From Clarkia xantiana subsp. parviflora (lineage: Eukaryota; Streptophyta; Magnoliopsida; Myrtales; Onagraceae), in assembly GCA_036873135.1 (NCBI GenBank), contig JAPTYO010000007.1, positions 21,930,763 through 21,994,762 on the forward strand: DNA of 64,000 nucleotides. Direction: 5' to 3'. Made by a program: the position numbers and the translations under genes. Every line of letters starts with the position of its first letter. Positions within the stretch are counted from its first letter, which is position 1. The notes under the pieces were generated by a model. The model ran no database searches. It had not been told where the DNA came from and worked only from the letters and a program-made list of their open reading frames with translations. Positions 23,001 to 35,500 of the stretch are shown here, in pieces.

Positions 23001-23788
23001 TGCCTATCTCCTAAGGTGTAAACAAGTAATGTTTTGCTAGTCGCACATTTAGAGTCACCTACCGTGGGGTCGATGAAGTTTCAAACGCTAATGCATTTAC
23101 AATTCGCAAAAAATAGACATATATAACATCCCTGTTGATTATTATGAGTCTTTCTAGCATGTTTGTGGAGCAATGCTCACCATGCTTGTATGCTCACCAT
23201 ATGCTTGTGTTTTTTTTAATGTTGTGGTTAGGTTAATTGTAAGCAATATAAAACTTTAAAAATAATAAAAAAAAATTATTTTTTTGATTAAATTTCACTT
23301 TAAAGACGAAATCACAAGCATAGTAGAAAGACTTGATTATAGTGAATTTCACAACATGTAATTATTTAACTTAATCTATCATAATCATCAAGCTGAATTA
23401 TAATTCTTTATTATTTAAAAAGAGAGAAATTGGAGACTACTCACGTAGATGAAGAAGGACCGAGAAGAGGATTCTCCTTGAATGGCTGAAAAGAGAACCT
23501 CCCCAGAAACTTGGCGATGCAAAACACAGAATTCTTGGGACAGTTGTTGACGTACATGGTAACCATGAAAAGAATCGTGTTGGCAATTACAAAACACGGC
23601 ACTAACCACGACACCCATTTCTTGAAATGCTTCACCTCTCTGTACACCACCGGGGTCGGAGGAGCAGCTCCCGGCGGCGGCGTGGCGGGGATATCTACGT
23701 CTACTGGGTGGATCACGTTCTGGGTTCTCCGCCATGAGCTCGACCCCACCCTTGCGATCTCCGATGAAGGGTTTTGCACCAGCGCCAT
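20043..23788 (-). CDS. RHOMBOID-like intramembrane serine protease, 394 aa (6 exons)
   Basis: Exons (minus, 5' to 3'): 23445-23788, 21251-21414, 20904-21067, 20525-20787, 20317-20443, 20043-20165; total 1185 nt. All junctions are GT-AG and keep frame. The hydrophilic N terminus has [10 protein letters not shown], followed by a first membrane segment ([20 protein letters not shown]). The catalytic dyad is visible: serine in [15 protein letters not shown] and histidine in [20 protein letters not shown] supplies the oxyanion-side residues. After the seventh helix comes a cysteine-rich tail ([16 protein letters not shown]) typical of the plant RBL1/RBL2 group, which are usually Golgi-located proteases. 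Intron 1 is 2030 bp and holds a tRNA-Lys array, while the other introns are 80-185 bp. No defect seen. Confidence 0.93.
21548..21611 (-). pseudogene. Decayed tRNA-Lys copy (a)
   Basis: 64 nt with the CUU anticodon region (GCTCTTAACCTTG) and T arm retained, but the D arm is deleted and the acceptor stem mismatched. Not expected to fold as a tRNA. Confidence 0.75.
21762..21834 (-). tRNA. trnK-CUU: tRNA-Lys (CUU), intact
   Basis: 73 nt on the minus strand, starting GCCCGTCTAGCTCAGTTGG and ending CCCCACGGTGGGCG. Acceptor GCCCGTC/GGTGGGC pairs (one G-U, one other wobble), anticodon loop CTCTTAA gives CUU, T arm GTGGGTTCGAGCCCCAC is perfect. A-box and B-box promoter elements match consensus. It is the only fully regular copy of the array within the rhomboid intron. 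Confidence 0.95.
21951..22023 (-). tRNA. trnK-CUU: tRNA-Lys (CUU), nearly intact copy
   Basis: 73 nt, differing from the intact copy by two changes: G to A in the first T-stem position (giving an A-C mismatch) and one change in the acceptor 3' strand that still pairs. Probably transcribed; function uncertain. Confidence 0.8.
22146..22218 (-). pseudogene. tRNA-Lys copy with stem mismatches
   Basis: 73 nt, anticodon CUU kept, D loop changed (CTCAAATGG), a G-A mismatch in the anticodon stem and an A-C mismatch in the T stem. Full length but likely non-functional. Confidence 0.7.
22365..22436 (-). pseudogene. Decayed tRNA-Lys copy (e)
   Basis: 72 nt; acceptor 5' strand reads GCATGTC against GGTGGGT, several stem pairs are lost and one base is missing after the anticodon arm. 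Anticodon region altered (ACTCTAAACC). Pseudogene. Confidence 0.75.
22527..22579 (-). pseudogene. Truncated tRNA-Lys copy (f)
   Basis: Only 53 nt. Most of the T arm and part of the anticodon arm are deleted, while the A-box (TTAGCTCAGTTGCTAGAGC) survives. Directly followed by a piece of a GAACCGG-type TIR repeat (22584-22712). Confidence 0.7.
22584..22712. repeat. Fragment of a GAACCGG-type TIR repeat within the tRNA array
   Basis: Starts AGGGGTGAAACCAAAATCC and contains CCGAACCGG and GGTCCGGTTCGAATT, as in the elements at 2298-2918 and 9129-10122. It interrupts the tRNA array between copies f and g. Confidence 0.45.
22762..22832 (-). pseudogene. Diverged tRNA-Lys copy (g)
   Basis: Begins GCCTGTCTAGCTCAGTTGG, keeps the CUU anticodon and a T arm, but the acceptor 3' strand is rearranged (ends CATACCCACGGT) and cannot pair. 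Two smaller scraps of the same unit follow near 22977 and 23052-23072. Confidence 0.65.
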
Positions 23789-24853
23789 TATTATATCTAT
23801 CTATATATATGTATATTGGAGATATTACAGTGGATATTGATTATATGGATTCATCATACTTTTCATCGACCGAAATCGTCCGACTCTGAAAAAAAGAGAG
23901 AATTGTAGCTTTGAATTTGGATTCAGATTAGGAGGAGCTAATTAAGATGGAGTAGCTCAACAGCTTTAAGAGAGAATTATTGGATTGGACACGTGGATAT
24001 GGGCTGCCGACAGATGCTGTGCTGCATGTGTTTTACTTTTTAACGTAACCTTTTCGATAAATAAAATGGTATTTATTCCTCCATATTTCGGAAAAATGCT
24101 CAATCTAGTCCGTGAGAGGGACACTTTATAGTATAATTTATTGATAAATAAATGAAGGGATTATTAGCAAAATAGTATTACATCTACTTTATACTACTAT
24201 ATATATGGTTAGTTATTTGCGCTACTTGACATTGCACTATCCCTTTACATTTCTTAGTTTGCAAGCATTCTAATGGCCTCTTTATCACTATTGTAGGAAA
24301 AATCCGTTTCATCTCTTAATTAAAAAGTTTTACATTCAATTTTGTCCAAAATATAGACATAAAAATATGTTTATAACAGGTACTGTATTATTTATATATT
24401 GCAAACGCTCTATTATTTAGACACTCGTTAGTCGTTACGTTGTTACGTGAGAGAAAAACTACTAAAATTGAGAAGTTTGATTGAAAAGTGAGAATTTAAG
24501 ATATATATATATATATATATATATTTGTCTAGATTAATATAACCTTTTTTATAAACTGTAAATAAGATATTAGTAGTTAAAATTGTAAAAAGAAAAATAA
24601 GTTATGGTCTGAATTCACTGATAGAAACTAAATGATATATACTACTAGTCGGTTAGTTGGGTTGCGTCTCTACTTTCATATTGCTTTCGACATACATATA
24701 ATCAAATCTTAATTTGTACCCTAATTCTCTGCTACTTAATAGTTTGTATGTATTGACAGGCATTATCTTAGTGTTAAATGTAACTTTACGTTAATTTTCT
24801 TGATAACTATATATATATATATTCTAGTCAATATCTATCCACTTCTTACTAAA
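23789..24853. other. Intergenic upstream of the rhomboid gene
   Basis: AT-rich, with short (TA)n runs (24499-24523, 24810-24822). Includes the rhomboid leader and promoter just after 23788. No gene seen. Confidence 0.5.
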
Positions 24854-25147
24854 TGTCACTACAAGAAACTAGGGTCAATTAACATGAACTTTGACACGGG
24901 GTGGTTCCTTGTGTCAAATTGCGACGATATTTAGCACGATGTTGACACGAACTGACATTTAAAACGACATTTGACACGGTCAAATGCCTTGTGTCAAATT
25001 GACACAACCTTTAACACGATTCTGACACCATGTATAATAACACGACCTAGGTTCGTGTGCAAATTATGTAAGAAATAGTATTACACATGTCTCTGAGTCA
25101 AATTTGACACGAGACAAAAAAAGATGTATTTTATAAAAATAAAAGTG

Positions 25148-25215
25148 AGATTAAGTAGACTTGAACCAATAACCTACTGTCATAGTAGAACCTAGACGCT
25201 TTACCACTAAGCTAG
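25148..25215 (-). pseudogene. tRNA-like remnant inside the CACTA element
   Basis: On the minus strand TAGCTTAGTGGTAAAGCG resembles an A-box and GGTTCAAGTC a B-box, about 32 nt apart, but the stems do not pair well. Possibly a tRNA-derived repeat. No confident identity. Confidence 0.35.
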
Positions 25216-27600
25216 AGCAAATTTTCCTTTTCTAATTTGCTGAAAATAACAAATGAAACATCATTAGAATAATCTTACAGAACAACTCTTGTAGTTTACA
25301 TAACAACATTAATTTGAAACATTAATCATGCTAATTTGAACTTTACATTCTTAAACAGACTCGGTTAATGTGAATTTAGTCTAACCAGTACAAAGTGTGA
25401 TATTGTAACACAAATCACAACTTATAATTAAATAAAAATGTTACATAGTTTACTGTAATAGTGATTTAGGTAATATTAGTTTAGCGTGTTAGGTATTTAG
25501 GGTTTAGTTTTAAAGGGTATATGGTGTTATGATGTAGAGTTTAGTAATTTTTGGTTTAGTGGTTAACGGTGATAGTAATTTAATTAGAGTATATTGTTGG
25601 ATTAAGGGGCTAAATACTACGGAAACATAAACAAAGTAGTAATTTTGTAATTTTTTTTTTATGAAAACCGGTGAACCCAAGAGGGCAAATGTCTATCAAT
25701 TTAGTCTAGGGTTCACCATGCCCAATAGGTTTTTAGAGAAAAAATTACAAAACCATTAGTTTTAAATTTTTTTTACAACTATTAAAAATGAAAAAAAAAA
25801 AAAAATTAACACACTAGGCCGGGTTGGGGCAATCCGGCCAACTGTAAATTTTTTTGTTTTTTTTTTCGGCCAAAAGTAAATTTTTTTTTTTTTTGCAGTT
25901 ACCCCAACCTGGTCAGACCTAGATTTGTAAATACTTTTTTTTTTTTTTTAAAGTCTATATTGATATTTGGTTGTTCATTTGGGTCTAGATTGGTGAAAAA
26001 CTCTGCCTAATGCATCGGTTCGTAGCAAACCCATCTTCTCTGATTCTACATTAACCCTCTTCAATTCCCATAACCATTTACTCTGATTCCTCCAATCGCC
26101 ACCCTAAGGCTGAGAATCACAATGGTCGAACTCCGTCGTTGCTTTTGGCCCATGGAGGAGGACCACCCCCAAGACGTCTCTGAGCCTCACAAATCCCCCA
26201 TCAGGTGGTCGTTGTTGCTTTCGGCTGTGGAGGATGACCGCCCAACTGCTCTGCATGAGATCATTCAGGTCGATTGTGGTGGCGCCGGACAATTTCGGCA
26301 ACGAGGTAGAATGGGAAAGAATACAGAAAGAAGGCCAATAAGGAAGCAGCGCTGGAGTCTGGAATCAAAACAACTGACGAAAGCGTTACTGAAGCGTCAC
26401 TGAAGCGACATGTTTAAATCACGCCTCCTTCACACAACAAACTCATCTATACTATATTGGTGATTCAAAGCTTCTAAATCTCTCGGATCCGACCGCCAAT
26501 TCCAGCCACCGGCCGATTTCTTCGTCGCGCTGCTCCGACCTTTGTCCGTCTAACCACCGTTGCTCCACCTACTGGTATTTAGTTGTTCTAGATTTGGGTT
26601 TTTGATATTCATACACTGGTTTGTATTGATTTCTCTGCCGGGATGTTTGGTTGATGTTGAATTTATTGATTCACAATATCTCAACGAGAAGCTATCTGGT
26701 CTGCTGTGCATTTGATTTTAGCATCTGCTCATTTTTTCTTCACATATTGGGTTTTTCTTGTGCTGCTTTCTGATTGAGTCATTTTCTGCTGTTGGTTTCG
26801 ATTAATCTGGTCTCTGTTATTGGTGTAGTTAAAACTTATAACTTTTTTTTCCAAGATACTTCAATTGTATACATCTTCAGTCCTCCAATAAAATGCCACC
26901 TAAACTTCTGAGTATTTGTTAGCTAGGTTCGACCTTTATGACTATGTTGTTGAGTTTAATCTTACCAAGGATATTTTTTTAGATCTATAGCATGTAAGGA
27001 TTAAGATACCTGTTAAAATTATTATTTTTATGAAATTCTTTTTTTATGGATGTTTATAGCTTAAAAAAAGTATCATCTTCAGCTTGATATTCTATTTGTC
27101 TAGGTTTTAGCTCTTGAATTTGGTAATTGAGAACAGATTCTCAATTACCAAATTAGAACGGAATTCTTTCTTAATATGTTTTGTCAATGTGGATGTATAA
27201 ATGGGTATAGAGCAGCCATCAAGTGTTCTAAATGTTGTCTCTGGATGTCAACTGAGAACTTGGAACCTGGGTTCTAAAGCTGTATCACTAATAACTAGGC
27301 TGACCAATTCTTTTCTCAGATGTTTACTTGCTTTCGGGAAATACAAGTGTTTGATCATTTATATTTCATGATTACAAATTCTGATATTGAATGTGGCGAA
27401 TTGAAGACTCTTTTACACGGTGTTTCAAGTCTAATCTGCCTGAATCGGGAAGCATAATATTTATACTTATTCCCTCTATGGTATTTTGGTGTGGTTCAGT
27501 ATTCTTTTTTCTATCTCCTGCAAGGTCATATAATACTATTTATCGCCATGTCTCCAACTTTATGTAGGACATGATTAAACTATGTAACGTTGATATGCAG

Positions 27601-28025
27601 ATTCCAAGTTTTAAGTGCTTGCCACATGAGAGGAGAAACCATGACAGATCAAGTGATTGTCTTACTGGTCCAACCCATGGTAATTTGATAGTCTACTATC
27701 CGAAATTTTGTTCTGGTTAGATATTCTTGAATATTATTTCGATTTTCAATCATGTTGTTTCACATCAGTCGTCAATTTGGTGGTTATTCTGATTGAAGTA
27801 GCTATTAGCAGCCATCATTTATCTGTAGTGAACTCAAATTATTTTTCATTCTCTTTCTTGAAATGTTTCCAGATCCTTCACTCTATAACCCTAGCAGATC
27901 AGCAGCTGTGAAGGTCTCAACCAGAAGAGCTCTCGACATATGTTCCTTTTGCGCTGGCAGGTTAGAGCGCTCCAAATTTTCTTCTGCGCACAACACTATG
28001 TCCATCGAGTTTATCGACTTCTCAT
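27601..28025 (+). pseudogene. Exon-like blocks of unknown origin, upstream of the CSN6 fragment
   Basis: Two blocks, 27601-27679 (after TATGCAG) and 27873-28025 (after TTTCCAG), are bounded by clean AG and GT signals. Joined, they read open in a frame continuing into the CSN6 exon at 28241. The predicted peptide includes DPSLYNPSRSAAVKVSTRRA and a CSFC pair. I do not recognise the source gene. They may be another captured fragment, or chance. Confidence 0.45.
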
Positions 28026-28240
28026 GTGAGTAAAGTTTTCTATTAATGATTGATTTTCCAATGTTTTTCGTCAGATTCTTTAGATTGATGTTCCATTTCG
28101 TGCTTATTTGACATAATTATTTTGGTTTGAAGGTTTATATGTGTTTAGCACTTATTATTTTATCTAAGACTTTGATGGTTTCTGAAACTAGGTTATTTTG
28201 GTTTTAATGATTGGTATTTTTGGGTTTAAATTGTTTGCAG

Positions 28241-28658
28241 TGACCTCTCATCTTACTGGTACACACAGTGCCATTAAGATGCTTAATAGCAGAATTAGGG
28301 TGCTGCCGCACTATCTTCTTGTTATACAGAAAGGTAATTTGTTTCCAAGTTGAGTATAATCTGCTCTACAAAAATTGACGGTTATAACCCCATATAGGTA
28401 ATTCATATGAAGCAAGTAAACATTCACACTCATTGTGAAATAACCGTACAAGCAAAAATGTTTTTCATCAATTCTTTACGCTGCTGTGGCTCTATCATTC
28501 TTCATAATTATTGAGCTAATCGTTGTTCTTCTGCCTCCAATTTTATGTATACATATATAGGTGAGATAACATGTGAGAATTCTCTTCTAAGACAAGTGTC
28601 AGGTCTGCTAAGGAGGTTGCCAACCATGGAATCAGAAAATTTTCAAGATGTTTTTTGA
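28241..28658 (+). pseudogene. Captured fragment of COP9 signalosome subunit 6 (CSN6)
   Basis: Exon 28241-28333 reads SHLTGTHSAIKMLNSRIRVL followed by PHYLLVIQKG. After a GT-AG intron, exon 28561-28658 reads ENSLLRQVSGLLRRLPTMES and NFQDVF before a stop. This matches the C-terminal region of plant CSN6, a non-catalytic MPN-domain subunit of the complex that removes NEDD8 from cullins. The intron is kept, so the piece came from genomic DNA, not a cDNA. The MPN domain and the final ~50 residues are missing and the reading frame ends early, so it is not a working CSN6. It lies wholly inside the CACTA element at 24857-30341. Confidence 0.82.
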
Positions 28659-29579
28659 TGGTCAGTGGTTCAACTTTAATATTTGTTCTTAAACAGCTAA
28701 GACTTAGATAGTAACCTGCATTCTTGCACATATATACTCCCATGTGTTGTTGCAATGATGTTATGTTGTTGTTGACTGATTATGTTATGTTTGCACTGTA
28801 CTCGTCACTATGCAACATTTTATCAGCCCCATCATTAGCAATATACAGTGTAGCATATCTAGATATTGCAAATGAACTATATGTTAATAGAATTGGAAAT
28901 GCATAAATATTAACAAAAGATAAAACTCTAACTTGTTATATATATATATATATAGGAAAGTATTCTTCAGTCAGGAGAATTTGTAAATACTGAGTTGTTA
29001 CTTTGCACTTCATGTAGGAACTTGTGGTAGATGTTCAAAATAAATGCTGCTCATTACATGATCACAATTTGTTGAAACTATGCCTTGAGTAAATTTTATT
29101 CTCCTAGAAAAATTGGCATTGTCTTTTTCTTGGCTCAAGATGATTGTTTGATGATTATTTAAACTCTCTTAAAGTTGAAGTTAAAGTATGTATCTTGTTT
29201 TTTTTCTTCTTTTTTAAAATTTATTTGTTTTGGATGCTAACTTTTATTTTTAGGTATCTTTCTATCTTGTTCAGCTAGATTCTTCTGCAAATCCACTGAA
29301 GATTTGATTTCAACAGTCCTTCTCTTGGTCGATAAGAAGGAACCTGCATTATTGCACATCTGTTGTTGCAAATTTAGTTTCATTGTTTTTTTTCGTTTAG
29401 GCATACAACGATGTATGATCACTTACCTGTATTTTAAGTTGTTGGGTATTATAAGTTGGACGAATTGTATTTTATTGAAGTATAAATATAAATGTATTTG
29501 GCATTCATAGTTTTGGATTAATTTGAATTAGATTTTAATTACTGTATTATGTTCTTTGATTATAATTTCCATATTTAAA

Positions 29580-29995
29580 GTTTGATTCTAAAAGTTTTTT
29601 ATTGAAGAAATTTTGTTGACTCTAAAAGTGTTATTGAGACAAGTTTGTTGATTCTGAAAGTATTTTATTGAAGCAATTTTGTTGATTCTAAAAGTCTTTT
29701 ATTGAGTCAAGTTTGTTGATTCGAAAAGTGTTTTATTAAGGAAAGTTGTTGATTCTAAAAGTGCTATCGAGACAAGTTTTGTTGATTCTGAAAGTATTTA
29801 TTGAAGCAAGTTTGTTGATTCTAAAAGTGTTTGATTGAGGCAAATCTGTTGATTCTAAATGTTTTTATTAAGACAAGTTAGTTGATTCTAAAAATATTTT
29901 ACCGAGACAGGGTTATTGATTCTAAAAGTGTTTTATTGAAACTGGAATGTTGATTCTAAAAGTGTTTTATTGAGGTAAGTTAGTTGATTTTAAAT
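29580..29995. repeat. ~32-bp minisatellite in the CACTA element
   Basis: About 12-13 imperfect copies of a unit like GTTGATTCTAAAAGTGTTTT followed by ATTGAGACAAGTT. AT-rich, no coding sense. Confidence 0.8.
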
Positions 29996-30344
29996 ATTTA
30001 TTTTGAATCGGATTTATTTACTCAAAAACAATAAAAATGTACAATAGTCGTGTCCAAGGTCGTGTGAAAATTCGTATCCAGCGTGTGAAAAGCCGTGTAC
30101 AAAAGTCGTGTACACTTGACACGGGTCAACATGAATTTGACACGGGGATATTTCTGACACGAGTCAATTATGAATTTGACACGGGCTACAGTATTTGACA
30201 CGCTCCTCCCCGTGTCAAAAAAAATTACTCACGCTATTACTTATCACGGGGCAAAATCATGTCAGGTTCGTGTCAAACACATTTATACACGATTTTAACA
30301 CGAAAATGCCTTGTGTTAATTGACCCTAGTTTCTTGTAGTGTGT

Positions 30345-32314
30345 GGCGACCATTGAACCTTTAGTGGTAATTTTCAATCGTCACTGTACATCAGATTTCT
30401 GTTAGTGCGGTAGAGTTGCATATACTAATTGAGTTCAAAATCAAATTGTTAAGACCGACAATGTGATTAATTATATCAGAGGGCAGATAGTAATACAACA
30501 CTACCTTACGCAAATAGTCTTCCAAGCAAAAGGACACGATACATGTTATGTAGAGATATATTATATATAGAGACACTATCCTTTTAACTTAACCATTGTC
30601 TTTGTGTATTATTAAAAGTAGCAGTTGGACATGCAAAGATTGGTTGGTCAAAATAGACATACCATACAAAGATTAGTATATTTTCTTAATATTCATTCAA
30701 CTAATGATCTGAAATTAATAGAATGTGCACACCTCAGCAGAATTAAAAGTATAAATTGATTAATCGCTTCCTTATTATAAAATAACGCTTCTTTTTAATT
30801 ATATATTATTATTAATTGTGTTTAGTAATAGTTGGTGTCGTGTGTTATATGATTAGAAAATGACTGCTTCATCTAAATCATGAATATACACTACCGTGAT
30901 CTTCACTTAATTGTACGTAGTTCGAAATCTAGATAACCTTTTTTAAATGGTATTGACCATATAAAAGAAGATACATTGCAAATTTTGATTGATTGATTAA
31001 TTAATAATTAACTTATATTATGGAATGTTTCCCTCAAATGGTCCACCAGGTATTGGGTTTACTTGTCCCCCTATATTAGATAACTCTGTTGATTATGCTA
31101 CCCTATTTTTCTAGAATTTTGATTTTACCCCATATTTTGGCCCGTGCAAATTAATTGCTGTTAGAGTAAAATGAATGATTGCAAGATTTGAGAGTTAAAA
31201 AGAAGAAGAATGAAGGTGAATTTTACAACTAGTCGTGTTTATTTGTGTACCTGCAAATTAGAGTTGCCTAGATGTAGATATCGATAATTAATTATGTCTA
31301 AGCATGTGAAAGTTGTTTAAATACGAGTTCCAAACAGTTCAAACATATTTTTGTATAAAAAGGTAACGTTATAGATCATTTAGTTGTGTCATAGAAATTG
31401 CCGAACCAAGTCCTTAACAGTGAGATTGTTTAAGCGCGTAATTGTATATATTGATGAATAGTTAGGAATCTAAAAGTGGTTTCAAATATACGTGATTAGG
31501 TATATTTGCTTATTCTTTCTTTTGACTATTTTTGAAAAATCAAAATTTTTTGTGTTGCACTTTTCGGTTAAAAATCGATGTTAAAGCTGACTTAACAAAA
31601 TTACGTGACCTACACGTGTTAACTTTTTTGCGATTGGTTGTTCGACACATCAGTTTCGTTATGATTGGTTATCTAACGTTTTAGATTTGTCGCGAAAAAT
31701 ATGTCGCCTGATTTTATTCAGTTAGTTTTAACGATGATTTTGGATGGAATAGTGAAAACTGAAAACCACAATGAATTTGATATATTTGAGATTCAACCGC
31801 AACAAAAAAGTTGAGACACCTAATCACAAATTTTGATCGCTTTTAGTTTCTTTAGTAATCTAGCATGCTTGCTCCATACTTAAACTAATCCCCACTCGTA
31901 CCGGGTTAGTCCGTAAGTGGTAAAGTGCTGGCCATAAATATTTTTTTATTCCCATGATCACTAACAGAGACTGAATCTCTGACCTCTAATTAATGGATGA
32001 GGTGCTGAACACACCATGTTACATGGTTCTATAGCCATGAGGTTGACTATGAATTACTCATCTTATGTAACGTTTCTTACTTCTCCTAATCAAGTTTTAG
32101 AAAACTAGTTTCAGAAGTAACTTCAGATGTCTTTTTTTTTTAATAAAACTTCAGATGTCCTAGGGCAGTAAAAGCAATATTCAATTAATGGCTTATATAT
32201 GCAAAATCAACATCATCTCTGCACACACTTGCTAAAGAATATCTCAGTCTCAAAACCTCAGACAATAGTGGTCTAATTGTGGTAACTCAGAATAGTCGAC
32301 GATGATTCTTGAAT
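30345..32314. other. Intergenic between the CACTA element and the Rossmann gene
   Basis: AT-rich. At 31905-32045 there is a stretch with TAAGTGGTAAAGTGCTGG and CTGAATCTCTGACCTC, spaced like A and B boxes of a tRNA-derived repeat but strongly decayed. The last ~250 bp are likely 3'-UTR of the following gene. Confidence 0.4.
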
Positions 32315-34106
<1,792 letters not shown>

Positions 34107-35500
34107 TTCTATCGTCGCAGCAATTCTGTAGCTACTAGAAATAAGAAGCTCAGCTCAGCCAATCTGGATATAGGAGATGATTCGGATTCAGGTTCGAAGA
34201 TAAATTCGGCCGTTACAGTGAAGGAGGTTTTTTTTTTTTTTGGCCAGCACAGTGTGAAGGAGGGTTAGTTAATATAGTTGTATAGAATTTAATTTAGAAA
34301 ACAATTATTTTACACTAAAAAATTGACTAGATAAAAAAAAATATAAAAAAATTTGACTACTTTAACTTTAAGCAAACATTTTTATTTAAAGAACCTTTAG
34401 ATACTATTTACTAAAGTTATTTTGTCCAGAAATTTCAAATGATCCCCCAAATTTTAGTATGTACAAGTACTAGTATTAGAGTTTCGTTTGCAATTTTTTT
34501 TCCAAGTTTGTTATCTTTTTGAAAATGGGTCGCTAAAAATAAAATCGAATGTAATTTAAGATAATTTTTTAATATCGAATAATTTATGTAGAGAATGGAT
34601 CTTTCTATGATGCTTTGAGACCGTAGAGAATTGTATAACAACAAAAAACTTAATTCACTTTTTGCATGCCTAAAATCTGATTAATTCCCTCTCTTTGTAT
34701 TACAGTTGAAAATCGACTTAATTTTAGTTTTTTTTTTAAAAATAAACCAATATAAAATTCTTATAGTTTTCGTTTATCGCTTCGCTTGATTCATTAGGTT
34801 TTATGTAAATCAAAAGAACTGGCCAAAAAATGTTAAATCAAAAGACATTGGGACTAAATAGTAAATTTTAGAAGGAATTTGTTAAAATGAAGTTTAATGA
34901 TTAGATATGCTTATTAAATATACATGTGAATTTTTTTTTGTCTCTATAAAAATACGATGAATTCTATATTTTTTTCTGCCACATAAATGTATCAACTAAT
35001 TATCACAAATGAGTTTACCAAAAAAAAAAAGAAAAAAACTAATTATCACAAATCTTAGAAAATAAAGGGTTTTTTAGTCCCTTCGGAAAAAAAAACAGAA
35101 GGCTTTTAGCCCAAATATGGGCCCAAAATGAGGCCTGATTTGAGAGTAGCTTTCGGCCCTTATTTGAGAGGAGCGTCATTTACAACAAATCTGCAATGCA
35201 AATAGCCTTTTACTTTTGGCAGAAAAGAAAAGCCTTTTACTAATGGATATAGTAATAATTAACAAAACTAATCCTACACTCGAATGACATCATTCAGTAA
35301 TATCTATATATATATCTATGTCTATCGCGTTACAAAACATTACACCACAACCGCATATATATATAGGGCTTCGTATTTTATTAATTATGATCTATAGTAC
35401 GTACGTACTTCAATATAGTGGACTTACTAGTAATTAATAGCGCTATTAGTTACAAGACGACTGACTATAGCTAGAAGCTTAGCTTATTCTTACTATAACT
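34107..35500. other. Intergenic, AT-rich
   Basis: The first ~160 bp are the leader and promoter side of the Rossmann gene; the rest is AT-rich DNA ending in the likely 3'-UTR of the WRKY gene. No other gene seen. Confidence 0.5.

Larger units (their letters stand above)
21430..23095 (-). repeat. Tandem tRNA-Lys repeat array in rhomboid intron 1
   Basis: Units of roughly 190-220 bp, each a tRNA-Lys(CUU) copy plus a spacer with shared phrases such as TATTCACAAAGAAGAGGATACC, ATGGACCAATAAATTGG and AAACCATAGATGAAGTC. About seven tRNA-bearing units can be traced, one intact, one near-intact, the rest decaying. All point the same way as the host gene. Confidence 0.85.
24857..30341. mobile_element. 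CACTA (En/Spm) transposon, 5.5 kb, non-autonomous, carrying host gene fragments
   Basis: The left end CACTACAAGAAACTAGGG is a perfect inverted copy of the right end for 28 bp, and TGT flanks both sides (24854-24856, 30342-30344), the 3-bp duplication typical of CACTA elements. Both ends carry many direct and inverted copies of TTGACACG, the expected subterminal transposase-binding repeats. No transposase frame is visible. The interior holds a captured CSN6 fragment (28241-28658), further exon-like blocks (27601-28025), a minisatellite (29580-29995) and a tRNA-like scrap (25148-25215). Confidence 0.93.
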
